Assembly (NCBI RefSeq): GCF_013927005.1
Contig: NZ_CP055930.1
Coordinates: 3,410,001 to 3,474,000 of the forward strand
DNA: 64,000 nucleotides
Source of the DNA: Enterobacter sp. RHBSTW-00175
GTDB lineage: Bacteria > Pseudomonadota > Gammaproteobacteria > Enterobacterales > Enterobacteriaceae
Direction: 5' to 3'
Of the stretch, positions 23,691 to 32,444 are shown one piece after another; positions within the stretch are counted from its first letter, which is position 1, and every line of letters begins with the position of its first letter. The translations under genes were made by a program, and so were the position numbers. The notes under the pieces were generated by a model, which made no database searches, was not told where the DNA came from, and saw nothing but the letters and a program-made list of their open reading frames with translations.

Positions 23691-24712
23691 TAGCGCACCC
23701 TGGGATCGGTTGCCCGCACAAGCAGGTCGGTAAGGTTATTGATCAGTACAAAACAGACACCAATAAGCAACGTGCCGCCCATCACCGCTGTGGTATCGCC
23801 CGCAAACAGCGCGGTGGTGAGATAGCGCCCGATACCCGGCCAGGAGAAGACGGTTTCGGTTAATACCGCGCCTTCCAGCATACTGGTGTAGGCGAGGGCG
23901 ATAACTGTCAGCAGGGTGCTACGAATATTTGGCAGGACGTGGCGCAGCAGAATGGTCATCTCCCCGGCACCTTTAGCGCGGGCGAGCAGAATGTACTCTT
24001 TGTTCATCTCGCTCAGGCACGCTGAACGCGTCAGGCGGGTAATGCTCGCCAGCGAGTAATAGGCCAGCAAGAGCACCGGCAGCACCAGATGGCTGATGGC
24101 ATTTCTGAAGGCGTCCCGGTCACCGGAAAGCCAGGTATCGACAAGCGCAAACCCGGTACGTGGCTCAACGGTAAACTGCCAGACATCATCCAGCCTGCCG
24201 GGGCCTGCGCTCCACTGGAGCTTCGCATAGAACAGCGCCAGCATCAGCAGGCCGAGCCAGAAAATCGGTACCGAGTTGCCGAGCAGGGTAAGCGTGCGGA
24301 TCGTCAAATCGAGCGCTGTACCGGCGTAGCGGGCGCACAGCACGCCAGCTATCACGCCGAGTAAGCCGCCAATAATAAGCGCCAGGGTTGCCAGCTCCAG
24401 CGTGGCGGGAAACGCGTGCAGCAGATCCTGTAACACAGGCTGCCCGGTGGCGCTGGCAGTGCCTAAATCGCCATGGGCGAGGTTTTGCACGTAATGCCAG
24501 AACTGCACGGGCAGCGGTTGATCCAGACCGAGCTGGTGGCGAACCTGATCGTAAGTGGACTGGCTGGCGTGATCGCCGACGATCTGCAAGACGCGATCGA
24601 CGGGGGAAAATGCGGAAAGCGCAAACGTGATGAGCAACAGCCCGAAGAGCGTGAGCATCAGGGTCAGCAAGCCCTGAAGCACGCGCGTCACGTGGGTGGA
24701 AAGATGTGGCAT
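23690..24712 (-). CDS. Peptide/nickel-type ABC transporter permease (DppB/NikB-like)
   Basis: A 340-residue permease with about six helices; LGLDQPLPVQFWHYVQNLAHGDLGTA and GNSVPIFWLGLLMLALFYAK (in parts) are hallmarks of DppB/OppB/NikB. The EAA loop is ARAKGAGEMTILLRHVLPNI and the C-terminus has VLTETVFSWPGIGRYL. I start at 24712 (MPHLSTHV) because GAAGAGA lies 7-8 bp before it and the upstream frame runs into a REP element. Confidence 0.9.
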   Translation of the reverse strand: MPHLSTHVTRVLQGLLTLMLTLFGLLLITFALSAFSPVDRVLQIVGDHASQSTYDQVRHQLGLDQPLPVQFWHYVQNLAHGDLGTASATGQPVLQDLLHAFPATLELATLALIIGGLLGVIAGVLCARYAGTALDLTIRTLTLLGNSVPIFWLGLLMLALFYAKLQWSAGPGRLDDVWQFTVEPRTGFALVDTWLSGDRDAFRNAISHLVLPVLLLAYYSLASITRLTRSACLSEMNKEYILLARAKGAGEMTILLRHVLPNIRSTLLTVIALAYTSMLEGAVLTETVFSWPGIGRYLTTALFAGDTTAVMGGTLLIGVCFVLINNLTDLLVRATDPRVR

Positions 24713-24727
24713 GGGAAATCTCTTCAT

Positions 24728-24802
24728 GCCGGGTGGCGGTTTCGCCTTACCCGGCCGACAAAAACCGAGAACGTAGGCCGGGTAAGCGAAGCCGCCACCC
24801 GG
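24728..24802. repeat. REP pair (BIME) inside the ABC importer operon
   Basis: Two REP units in opposite orientation (24728-24759 and 24774-24802), with cores GCCGGGTGGCGGTTTCGCC and its complement, lie between the binding-protein gene and the first permease gene. REP elements at this place often protect the upstream binding-protein message from 3' decay, giving excess binding protein. Confidence 0.9.
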
Positions 24803-24815
24803 TAACAAGGGCATA

Positions 24816-26384
24816 TTACTTCGTGACGTTGTCGTACCAGACCATATCCGCGTTCAGCCCCTGCTGATAACCCTTCACGTTATCACGCACCACAATCTGG
24901 GTTTTGCCCTGATCGACAAACACGTACGGCGAGTTATGCTGCAACTCTTCCTGCATCTTCTTGTACAGACCCAGGCGCTTCGCCGGGTCAGGCTCGGCAA
25001 CCGCGGCCAGTGTGGCTTTATTCAGCTCAGGAATTTTCCAGCCGTTCAGGCCCGCCACGGTGCTGGATTTACCGTCGTTCCAGGCGAATGCACTGGCGTT
25101 AGAGTGCGCATCGAAATAGTCCGGGATCCACAGGCGGATCGCCGCCTGATGCTGTTTAGCGCGTACGCGGGCATACACCTGGCTACCCGCCGCTGGCAGT
25201 AGATCTACCTTCACGCCGCCCTGGGCAAAACTTGCCTGCATGGATTGCGCGATGGTGATAAACGGCGGCTTGTTCTCCACGTCCAGCGTGAAGTGCGCAT
25301 CCTTGATGCCCGCTTTGGCGAGGATCGCTTTCGCTTTTGCCGGATCAAACTTAAATGGATTGTCTTCCAGCGCCCCCGGCAGACCAACCGGCAGGAAGCT
25401 CTGATGGACAAAATACTGGCCTTTCAGCAGGTTTTTGGTGATGCCGTCATAATCTACCAGCCAGCGAGAGGCTTCCCAGAAGGCCGGGTTGTTCAGCAGT
25501 GGGTTAGCGCTGTTGCCGGTGTTAAACACCAGGTAGTTTTGCTCGGCAGACGGAATGCTCAGTACCTTCACGCCGGATTTGCCTTCCAGCGCGCTGATCT
25601 GGTCAGCACCCAGATCGCGGGCGACATCCGCATCACCCTGCTGGATCAGCAGGCGGCGGGAAGCCGGGTCGGGGACGTTTTTAATGATGATGCTTTTAAG
25701 CTTCGGCGCACCGCCAGGGGCGGTTTCGTTGGCTTCCAGTACGATGGCCTGATGCGGCTGGTAGACACGCATTTTAAACGCGCCGCTGCCCGCAGAGTGC
25801 ATTTTCAGCCAGGCATTGCCGAAGTCGTTATCCTTCACGTTCGCAGACACCAGTTTCTGATCAACGATAGAGGCAATCGGCGTGGAGAGGATATTCAGCG
25901 CCACGGACGGGCTGACGTCCGCCGTCCAGTGCAGGGTGAGCGTGTGGTCATCCACTTTCTTCAGCTGGCTTTCGATGTTGCTCGCGTCCCAGCCCAGCAC
26001 GTTAAGAATAAACGCCGGGGATTTGTTCAGGGTCACGGCGCGGGTATAAGAGAAGATCACATCTTCCGGGCGCAGTGGATTACCGGAGGCGAATTTCGCA
26101 TCAGGCTTCAGTTTGATGGTCAAGGTTTTTGCTGCCGCATCGGCCTGCCAGCTTTCGGCCAGAATCGGGGTGATTTTTTCCGGGTTAGTGCGGTCTGGCT
26201 GTACCAGGCGCTGATACAGGCTCGGTACGGTCTGGATGCTGGAAAGTTCGTTGGCTTCTGCCGGGTCGAGACTCACAATGTCATCAAGACCTTGTGCGAC
26301 AACCAGCGTATTGGGTGGCGTGGCGGCGTTGGCAGTAGCAGAGAGCACAGCCAGTACCAGTAACGGCAGCAATTTTTTTGTCAT
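24816..26384 (-). CDS. Periplasmic substrate-binding protein of peptide/nickel-type ABC importer (SBP family 5)
   Basis: A 522-residue protein with a clear signal peptide (MTKKLLPLLVLAVLSATANA, cut before ATPPN) and no lipobox, so it is free in the periplasm. Family-5 features are LVVAQGLDDIVSLDPAEANE, KFASGNPLRPEDVIFSYTRA and PFKFDPAKAKAILAKAG. It heads an operon with two permeases and two ATPases. Length and layout resemble NikA/DppA, but I see nothing that fixes the ligand; peptides, opines or metal chelates are all possible. The 200 bp upstream hold the promoter region shared with the divergent GNAT gene; no clear operator was seen. Confidence 0.9.
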   Translation of the reverse strand: MTKKLLPLLVLAVLSATANAATPPNTLVVAQGLDDIVSLDPAEANELSSIQTVPSLYQRLVQPDRTNPEKITPILAESWQADAAAKTLTIKLKPDAKFASGNPLRPEDVIFSYTRAVTLNKSPAFILNVLGWDASNIESQLKKVDDHTLTLHWTADVSPSVALNILSTPIASIVDQKLVSANVKDNDFGNAWLKMHSAGSGAFKMRVYQPHQAIVLEANETAPGGAPKLKSIIIKNVPDPASRRLLIQQGDADVARDLGADQISALEGKSGVKVLSIPSAEQNYLVFNTGNSANPLLNNPAFWEASRWLVDYDGITKNLLKGQYFVHQSFLPVGLPGALEDNPFKFDPAKAKAILAKAGIKDAHFTLDVENKPPFITIAQSMQASFAQGGVKVDLLPAAGSQVYARVRAKQHQAAIRLWIPDYFDAHSNASAFAWNDGKSSTVAGLNGWKIPELNKATLAAVAEPDPAKRLGLYKKMQEELQHNSPYVFVDQGKTQIVVRDNVKGYQQGLNADMVWYDNVTK

Positions 26385-26584
26385 AGCGATCCCTGGAAAG
26401 TCATTATTGTGATTGTTTTATGCACCGCTACGTTAGGCTGGCTAATGTATTCCGCAAAGTTTAAATTCTGCTTTGCTTATGCCTTCAGGGTATAACGCAT
26501 TTATATTGGCTATTAGCCCGAACGCTTTCCTGCCGCTTTTTAACCTGCTATAACAAAATCCTTACCTTTCAAGGAGTCATCCCT

Positions 26585-27283
26585 GTGCCGGAAATCAATC
26601 AACATGGTCAGACCGTTAACGATATTGTTCCCGACTGGAAAGGCGCGAGCGTCCTGACCCGTACACCGCTGGTGGGGCGCTATTGCCGTCTTGAACCGCT
26701 GGATCAAGAGCGCCATACCGCCGATCTCTTTGATGCTTACGCCCTGGGGGATGACAGTGACTGGACGTGGCTTGCCAGTACGCAGCCCGCCACGGTTGAA
26801 GAGACATCGCACTGGGTGCTCGGTAAAGTAATGGATGATGCGCTGGTGCCATATGCCGTTATCGACTCGCGCACCGACCATGCGGTGGGGCTGGTGAGCT
26901 ATATGGCGATTGAACGGCTGATGGGGTCGGTAGAAATCGGCCACGTCACCTGGTCGCGAAAGATGAAAGGCTCCCGAATTGGCACCGAGACGGTGTGGCT
27001 GCTGCTGAAAAATGCCTTTGAGCACGGCTATCGCCGCCTGGAATGGAAGTGCGATTCGATGAACGTGGCATCGCGCAATGCCGCAGAGCGTCTGGGGTTT
27101 ATCTGGGAAGGGCGGCTACGACAGAAGCTAGTGCGCAAGGGGCGCAACCGCGATAGCGACATGCTTTCTATTATTGATAGCGAATGGTCAGCGCGTGATG
27201 CGCAGTTGCGCGCGTGGCTGGCACCGGAGAATTTTGACGAGGAAGGGCGGCAGGTGAAACGGCTGGATGCGTTTCGCGGGTAG
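26585..27283 (+). CDS. GNAT-family N-acetyltransferase (RimJ/RimL-like)
   Basis: A 232-residue acetyltransferase. It carries GRYCRLEPLDQERHTADLF at the N-terminus, VGLVSYMAIERLMGSVEIGH near residue 98, the acetyl-CoA loop region RKMKGSRIGTETVWLLLKNA (a variant of RxxGxG/A) and RRLEWKCDSMNVASRNAAE then RLGFIWEGRLRQ, all typical of RimJ/RimL-type GNATs. The substrate, a protein N-terminus or a small molecule, is unknown. GTG start with AAGGAG upstream; divergent from the ABC importer operon. Confidence 0.88.
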   Translation: MPEINQHGQTVNDIVPDWKGASVLTRTPLVGRYCRLEPLDQERHTADLFDAYALGDDSDWTWLASTQPATVEETSHWVLGKVMDDALVPYAVIDSRTDHAVGLVSYMAIERLMGSVEIGHVTWSRKMKGSRIGTETVWLLLKNAFEHGYRRLEWKCDSMNVASRNAAERLGFIWEGRLRQKLVRKGRNRDSDMLSIIDSEWSARDAQLRAWLAPENFDEEGRQVKRLDAFRG

Positions 27284-27293
27284 CATGTTATGC

Positions 27294-27319
27294 ACGGGCC
27301 CTCTTTTCAGCGGGCCCGT
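27294..27319. terminator. Hairpin between GNAT gene and DUF2931 gene (convergent)
   Basis: ACGGGCCC and GGGCCCGT form an 8-bp stem with a 10-base loop in the 45-bp gap between two convergent genes. It could serve both, although T runs are short. Confidence 0.6.
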
Positions 27320-27328
27320 CTCTTAGCG

Positions 27329-28012
27329 TTAATCCCAGTTCCCGTACGGGTAGGTATTGCCTTTGATGAACTCTTGCGTTTCGGGAAGAAAATTAAAACT
27401 GCCGCCGGGTACGACATAGTCTTTGCAAAGGGTCAGGTCTTTGCCGGAGCGGGTCATCAGCTTCAGGGGCTTGACGCGGAGGCTGGGGCGTCCGGCGACA
27501 TCTGAAAACCAGACGTTGACTTTACCGCCGGGGGAGAGGCCAAACACCATTCTGTTGTACCAGACCGTTCTTCCCGTCGGGCTGATATGATCAGCAGGGA
27601 CTTTCATGCGCAGCCAGGTTTCGGGCCCGAATACGGCGCTGGTTTCGTAGGTTTGCTGGTCAATATAGGAATCCCAGCAGAAGACAATATACTGGGGTGG
27701 TTTTTTGACTTTGTTGAAATGGACACCATACCCGTGAGCATATTCAGGCCATTCGTTGATAGAGTTAATATCCCAGAAAGTAGGGTCAAGGGTATTGAAC
27801 GTATACAGATAACCATCCGTGTCGATGACTCTCGCGTGGTTGACCATTGACGGTAATTCCCTGGGCGTGATGAAGGCGAAATTCCATTCGTCGTAAGGCA
27901 GCGTCCAGTCTCCGCTGGCGGCCTGATTTGACTGTAACGGGTGTCGCTTTTGCGTGCTGCATCCCGCAGCAATCAGCAACAGCGTGAGTATCAACAGGTT
28001 ATTTATTTTCAT
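27329..28012 (-). CDS. DUF2931 lipoprotein, putative T6SS phospholipase immunity protein (copy 1)
   Basis: A 227-residue lipoprotein: signal MKINNLLILTLLLIAAGC with lipobox IAAGC (lipidated Cys18). The mature part carries LPYDEWNFAFITPRELPS, DTDGYLYTFNTLDP, PPQYIVFCWDSYIDQQTYET and FGLSPGGKVNVWFSDVAG, characteristic of DUF2931. DUF2931 lipoproteins are found beside Tle1-type T6SS phospholipases and act as periplasmic immunity proteins. It is the second of two tandem copies with long stretches of identical DNA. Start 28012 chosen because AGGG lies ~9 bp upstream. Confidence 0.85.
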   Translation of the reverse strand: MKINNLLILTLLLIAAGCSTQKRHPLQSNQAASGDWTLPYDEWNFAFITPRELPSMVNHARVIDTDGYLYTFNTLDPTFWDINSINEWPEYAHGYGVHFNKVKKPPQYIVFCWDSYIDQQTYETSAVFGPETWLRMKVPADHISPTGRTVWYNRMVFGLSPGGKVNVWFSDVAGRPSLRVKPLKLMTRSGKDLTLCKDYVVPGGSFNFLPETQEFIKGNTYPYGNWD

Positions 28013-28026
28013 TGGTATCATCCCTG

Positions 28027-28710
28027 TTAATCCCAGTTTCCGTAGGGGTAGGTTTTGCCTTTGATAAATTCCTGTGTTTCGGGAAGGAAATTAAAACTGC
28101 CGCCGGGTACGACATAGTCTTTGCAGAGGGTCAGGTCTTTGCCGGAGCGAGTAATCAGCTTCAGGGGTTTGACGCGGAGGCTGGGGCGCCCGGCGACATC
28201 GGATAACCAAACGTTGACTTTACCGCCGGGGGAGAGGCCAAACACCATGCTGCCGTACCAGACTGGAGCGCCAGAAGGACGGGTATGATCTGCAGGCGTT
28301 TTCATGCGCAGCCAGGTTTCGGGCCCGAATACGGCGCTGGTTTCGTAGGTTTGCTGGTCAATATAGGAATCCCAGCAGAAGACAATATACTGGGGTGGTT
28401 TTTTGACTTTGTCGAAATTGGCGTAAAAACCATTCGCATTCTCCGGCCATTTATCAACAGAGGCAGGATCCCTGGCGGTAGGGTCAAGGGTATTGAACGT
28501 ATACAGATAACCATCCGTATCGATGACTCTTGCGTGGTTGACCATTGACGGTAAATCTCTGGGGGTGATGAAGGTAAAGCTCCAATTGCCATATGGCAGC
28601 GTCCAGTCTCCGCTGGCGGCCTGATTTGACTGTAACGGGTGGGATTTATGTGGGCTACATCCAGTAACCGTCAGTAGCAGAGTAAGCGCCAGTGCGTGTG
28701 GTCTTTTCAT
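28027..28710 (-). CDS. DUF2931 lipoprotein, putative T6SS phospholipase immunity protein (copy 2)
   Basis: A 227-residue lipoprotein with signal MKRPHALALTLLLTVTGC (lipobox TVTGC, Cys18) and the same DUF2931 body as its downstream neighbour. The two differ mainly in the signal peptide, in residues around 80-100 (ARDPASVDKWPENANGFYAN against FWDINSINEWPEYAHGYGVH) and in a loop near 135-150. It overlaps the end of the effector gene, so effector and immunity are translationally coupled. Start ATG at 28710; the codon before it is GTG. Confidence 0.85.
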   Translation of the reverse strand: MKRPHALALTLLLTVTGCSPHKSHPLQSNQAASGDWTLPYGNWSFTFITPRDLPSMVNHARVIDTDGYLYTFNTLDPTARDPASVDKWPENANGFYANFDKVKKPPQYIVFCWDSYIDQQTYETSAVFGPETWLRMKTPADHTRPSGAPVWYGSMVFGLSPGGKVNVWLSDVAGRPSLRVKPLKLITRSGKDLTLCKDYVVPGGSFNFLPETQEFIKGKTYPYGNWD

Positions 28711-28712
28711 CA

Positions 28713-30692
28713 CTATTTTTCATCCATGTTGTAGATTTTTCTGACCCAGTTATTGTCCGGACGGTTCACAAAGCCGATGGTTTCAGAGGCAGAGGCTCCA
28801 CCCCGTAAGTCACCGGACGCCTGGAGCTCCACCGCGTTCCAGTGGGCTGCGCAGTGGATATAGTTTCGGGCAATCATATCCACCTCCTCTGTTGTAAAAC
28901 CGGCTATTTTTTTATGCTGACGAGCCGCTTTTCCCATCAGCCGGGCATGGTCGCTGAACGCCTTCAGTTCATCCGGTAGCCTGTGCGTACTGACCTTGTC
29001 GACGTCTGCAAGTATCGCCCCGGCCTCAACTGCCGCATCGAACATGACCCGCAGTGCCACCTTCGACCAGTCAAAAAAGACCGTCCGGTGGCGCAGGGTC
29101 AGGGCTGCGAATGTGCGTTTTTGCCGTTGGCTGTAGTGGTCGTCGGGTACCCGGTCGTCTTCCCATATTTCGGGGGTGATCTTACTGGTCCGTATAATGG
29201 GCAGGATGGCGGGGGAGCGTCCCAGCACTTGCAGTTGCGCGATTGCCTGCTGGTAAATATGCGACTGCGATCCGGGCTGATTTTGCGGCAGGGTTTCTAC
29301 CAGCGGGCGCGTAAGAAAGAGGTCTTCCCGCAGTTGCGGCAAATAACCGCCGCCGATATCGGAATGCACGCCGGGGAGCACCAGTTCTGGCCAGGCGCGG
29401 GCAACGCTGTTAAGGGCGAAGTTATAGCGACACTCATGCTGGGCGGTGAGATGAAACACCTTCTGCGCCACGCCGGGGCGAAGCTGGATATTAACGCTGC
29501 CGGTGTCGGCGCTGTGCGGATCGAGTCCGTTTGCTATTGTGCCGACTGCCGCCACGGTGTCCATAATGCCGAGAAATCGGTTTTTACCTGCAGACGCACC
29601 GCGATAATTATATTCTTTCATTCCGGTTGAGATTGAGTCGATAATAGCGTGTTCTTCTGACTGTACGCGATTGGCAAAATGACGCGCCGCTGCCGCGCCG
29701 CGACTGAAGCCGAAGATATCAAACAGCAGCGTATCGACGACAAACTTCCCTTTCAGTAAAGTAAGTGTGGCATCTATTGCAGCAGCCAATTGCGCCACCG
29801 CATCGTCAGTTTTGGCTATAATCCCCGTTTCTGCCGTCCCCAGCCCAATACCGACCAGGCTATCAGGTTCGCCTGCCCGGGTACCGATCCCCTCAATATA
29901 GATAGCGCCTTGTATATAGCTACTGTCTGGCGGGAATTTTTGCTCATACAACTCATTCAACCAGTGAATGTTCGTGTAATACCCAAGATAACTGGTCGCC
30001 CCAATCCCGCTGATCCCCATCTTCTCTGACGCATTTCTGGCAAGAATGCTTGCGGCATCAGGCCCATCAATATCAAAGTGCTGCGCCGTCAGCGCTTCGA
30101 GCATATTTCGGGTGTTCACCGCGTTGTTGCCGGTACCGTCAAAGAATATCCCCAGCACCAGCGTCACCCTGTGCTCTGGCTGTTCTTCAGGAAGTAGGGC
30201 CTTCTGCACCACCGGGAAGAGCTGGTTATAACGCTCCGGCGTCAGCAGATAAGCAAACTCGGTGCCGGCAATCAGATGGCGACTCAGAATATAATCATAA
30301 TCCACCGAGATATATTCATAATCTAAATCGTTCATCCTTGAGTTCAGATAAATGGCGTTTATCGTCGCACCGCGAATTTCAATCAGATAATATTTCTCCA
30401 GTCGTCCGTATTGATTGGTCCGGTAAATATCAAACGACATATTAAGACGTTCATTATTATTAATGGCATTGCTGAGTAACGGAGAGCTTTTATCCAGGAG
30501 TTTGCAAAATTGCAGGCCGCGGTGGTTAACACGGCCATTGGCGCCGTCTGCCGCCTGCATCAGGCTGAATACGAAGATCTCATCTTCATGTCCCTGTTGA
30601 TAGCGGTTACCAACGGAGCCCTGTGAGCCACAGCCAGCAGAAATCTGTCCCTGAATATCACCCTCAAGCGTTAAATAAATAAGGTTGCTCAT
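28713..30692 (-). CDS. Hcp-Tle1 fusion: T6SS Hcp domain with C-terminal DUF2235 phospholipase (extended-toxin Hcp effector)
   Basis: A 659-residue two-domain protein. Residues ~1-160 are an Hcp tube domain (MSNLIYLTLEGDIQGQISAG, RYQQGHEDEIFVFSL, VNHRGLQFCKLLDKSSPLL, NMSFDIYRTNQYGRLEKYYL). Residues ~175-580 are a DUF2235 / Tle1 alpha/beta hydrolase: TLVLGIFFDGTGNN (N-terminal DUF2235 mark), FGFSRGAAAARHFANR (nucleophile Ser330), PGVHSDIGGGYLP (Asp445). Such Hcp-ET fusions are loaded in the T6SS tube and delivered into rival cells, where Tle1 domains hydrolyse membrane phospholipids. Two DUF2931 immunity genes follow directly. No other T6SS gene is in the window, so it depends on a secretion apparatus elsewhere. 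Confidence 0.9.
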   Translation of the reverse strand: MSNLIYLTLEGDIQGQISAGCGSQGSVGNRYQQGHEDEIFVFSLMQAADGANGRVNHRGLQFCKLLDKSSPLLSNAINNNERLNMSFDIYRTNQYGRLEKYYLIEIRGATINAIYLNSRMNDLDYEYISVDYDYILSRHLIAGTEFAYLLTPERYNQLFPVVQKALLPEEQPEHRVTLVLGIFFDGTGNNAVNTRNMLEALTAQHFDIDGPDAASILARNASEKMGISGIGATSYLGYYTNIHWLNELYEQKFPPDSSYIQGAIYIEGIGTRAGEPDSLVGIGLGTAETGIIAKTDDAVAQLAAAIDATLTLLKGKFVVDTLLFDIFGFSRGAAAARHFANRVQSEEHAIIDSISTGMKEYNYRGASAGKNRFLGIMDTVAAVGTIANGLDPHSADTGSVNIQLRPGVAQKVFHLTAQHECRYNFALNSVARAWPELVLPGVHSDIGGGYLPQLREDLFLTRPLVETLPQNQPGSQSHIYQQAIAQLQVLGRSPAILPIIRTSKITPEIWEDDRVPDDHYSQRQKRTFAALTLRHRTVFFDWSKVALRVMFDAAVEAGAILADVDKVSTHRLPDELKAFSDHARLMGKAARQHKKIAGFTTEEVDMIARNYIHCAAHWNAVELQASGDLRGGASASETIGFVNRPDNNWVRKIYNMDEK

Positions 30693-30900
30693 CTATTTTC
30701 CCTGAATGATGTTTTTCAGGAGAAAAGTGTAATGAGAATGTGGGGATGTGAATCTGTTATTTATCAAATTAAACGACGATTGCGGAGGGTATTTAATCGT
30801 TAAAGGAACTATTAATAAAATAGAATATATATAAGAAAATATCTCCTCACCAGATATCTCTCAGTACATTTATTGCTGAAAGAATAGGTGGCGATAATGA

Positions 30901-30925
30901 AAAACGGCAACCAATGTTGCCGTTT
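30901..30925 (-). terminator. Intrinsic terminator of the kinase/isomerase/transketolase operon
   Basis: AAACGGCAAC and GTTGCCGTTT form a 10-bp stem with a CAAT loop just after the FGGY kinase stop; on the minus strand it runs into TTTTT. The 207 bp between it and the Hcp-effector start (30693-30900) are A/T-rich and hold no gene that I can see. Confidence 0.85.
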
Positions 30926-30930
30926 CATTT

Positions 30931-32430
30931 TTACTTTCTCGCCAGCGCCACGGCGTGCTGCCACGCCTGCCAGCGATGCTGCAACCGCACATGTCGCGCC
31001 ATATCCGGTGCAAATGTCACGTGTTCCGGCAGATACTGGCGAAGCTGCGCCGTCGTCAGATTCATCAACGCCTTGCGCGCCAGCAGCGCCGCGCCAGTGG
31101 CGGAAAGCTCTGCCACGTCGCTACGCATCACCGGGCAGCCAAGCAGGTCGGCCTGGTACTGCATCAGCCAGTCATTTTTGGTTGGCCCGCCATCCACCAT
31201 TAGCGCACTGAGCGTAAAACCCTGATGGGCGCGCATCGCGGTTATCACATCGGCAATCTGGTAGGTAATGGACTCCAGCGCGGCGCGGATCAGGTGTGCA
31301 CGTTTCACACCGCGACTTAATCCGTGGATCAGCCCGCGCGCGTTTTCATCCCACCAGGGAGCACCAAGCCCGGTCAGCGCCGGAACGAAAAATACCCCCA
31401 GGGTTGAATCAACCGTACGGGGCAAGTCGTTCAGCGTCTGCGCCAGTTCCTGCGGCGGAAGCTCGCTCAGCCCCGTACTGTCGGCCATCCACGCCACCGC
31501 ATCTCCGGTGTGCGGAATATTTCCCTCCAGGCCGTACACCAGCGTGTTCCCGTCGTGCCAGGCGACCGTGGTGGCAAGCGAAGTCACGTCACAATCGGCA
31601 GACATCACCGGAGCCATCACGGACGATCCCGTTCCGTAAGTGGCTTTCACGCAGCCTTCAGCTCCCAGTCCATGAGCGAACAGCGCCGCGTGGGAATCGC
31701 CAATCATGGCCAGCACCGGAATGCCGTCAGGAATGGATGTCCAGCCCGATGTCGTGCCAAACAGGCCGCTCGACGGTTTAATGGCAGGCAGGGCTTTGCG
31801 CGGGATGCCAAACAACGCGAGCATGTCCGCATCCCAGTCACCCGTTTGCAGGTTCATCAGCTGCGTGCGCGACGCGTTGGCGTGATCGCAGTAAAAACTC
31901 TCGCCCTGTGTGAGCTGCCACAGCAGCCAGCTGTCGATGGTGCCAAGACAAATCTCCCCCTGTTCAGCACGAGCCAAACCGTCAGCAGTGTTATCCAGCA
32001 GCCAGCGCATTTTGGAGGCAGAAAACAGTGGTGCCACCGGCAGGCCGGTGACGGCTTTGATCTGCTGCTCGTGACCATTCTCGCGCAGCGTGTGGCAAAA
32101 CGCAGAGGTGCGGGAACATTGCCAGCTCAGGGCCGGGGCAATGGGCCGCCCTGTTGCCCGATACCAGCCCACTACAGTTTCGCGCTGGTTGCTGATGGCT
32201 AACGCCGACACGCGTTCTGCGCCAACGGCTTCGATGGCGCGAGAGATGACATCCAGCGATGCTGCAAGCAGCAACTCTGCGGATTGCTCCACCCATCCCT
32301 CGCGCGGGGTCTGGATCTCCAGTGCGCGCGAGAAGCGGGCCACGATAGTGCCGCTACCATCAAAGGCCACGGCTTTCGCATTTGTAGTGCCCTCATCAAG
32401 GGCAATAATAATATCCTTGTTCACCGACAT
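30931..32430 (-). CDS. FGGY-family carbohydrate kinase (apulose-kinase-like candidate)
   Basis: A 499-residue kinase of the FGGY family: IIIALDEGTTNAKAVAFD (phosphate-1 motif), GWVEQSAELLL, ALSWQCSRT, GTIDSWLLWQLTQ, KATYGTGSSVMAP, FVPALTGLGAPWWDENARG and VDGGPTKNDWLMQYQADLLG (adenosine motif). It phosphorylates a ketose or polyol with ATP. It lies behind an isomerase and a split transketolase, matching the recalled order of the D-apiose pathway in which apulose is phosphorylated before cleavage. It would also fit another pentulose. It is the last gene of the operon. Confidence 0.9.
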   Translation of the reverse strand: MSVNKDIIIALDEGTTNAKAVAFDGSGTIVARFSRALEIQTPREGWVEQSAELLLAASLDVISRAIEAVGAERVSALAISNQRETVVGWYRATGRPIAPALSWQCSRTSAFCHTLRENGHEQQIKAVTGLPVAPLFSASKMRWLLDNTADGLARAEQGEICLGTIDSWLLWQLTQGESFYCDHANASRTQLMNLQTGDWDADMLALFGIPRKALPAIKPSSGLFGTTSGWTSIPDGIPVLAMIGDSHAALFAHGLGAEGCVKATYGTGSSVMAPVMSADCDVTSLATTVAWHDGNTLVYGLEGNIPHTGDAVAWMADSTGLSELPPQELAQTLNDLPRTVDSTLGVFFVPALTGLGAPWWDENARGLIHGLSRGVKRAHLIRAALESITYQIADVITAMRAHQGFTLSALMVDGGPTKNDWLMQYQADLLGCPVMRSDVAELSATGAALLARKALMNLTTAQLRQYLPEHVTFAPDMARHVRLQHRWQAWQHAVALARK

Positions 32431-32444
32431 AGCGGCCTCCGGCC

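Noticed and set aside
21337..24712. Assignment of the ABC importer as nickel NikABCDE
   Set aside because: Gene order and sizes are similar, but so are those of peptide importers; nothing in the binding protein fixes nickel.
25245..26363. A 372-codon open frame on the plus strand
   Set aside because: Antisense shadow of the ABC binding protein gene.
28713..30692. Frameshift or assembly fusion joining Hcp and Tle1
   Set aside because: One continuous frame with normal codon use joins both domains, and Hcp-toxin fusions are an established effector type.
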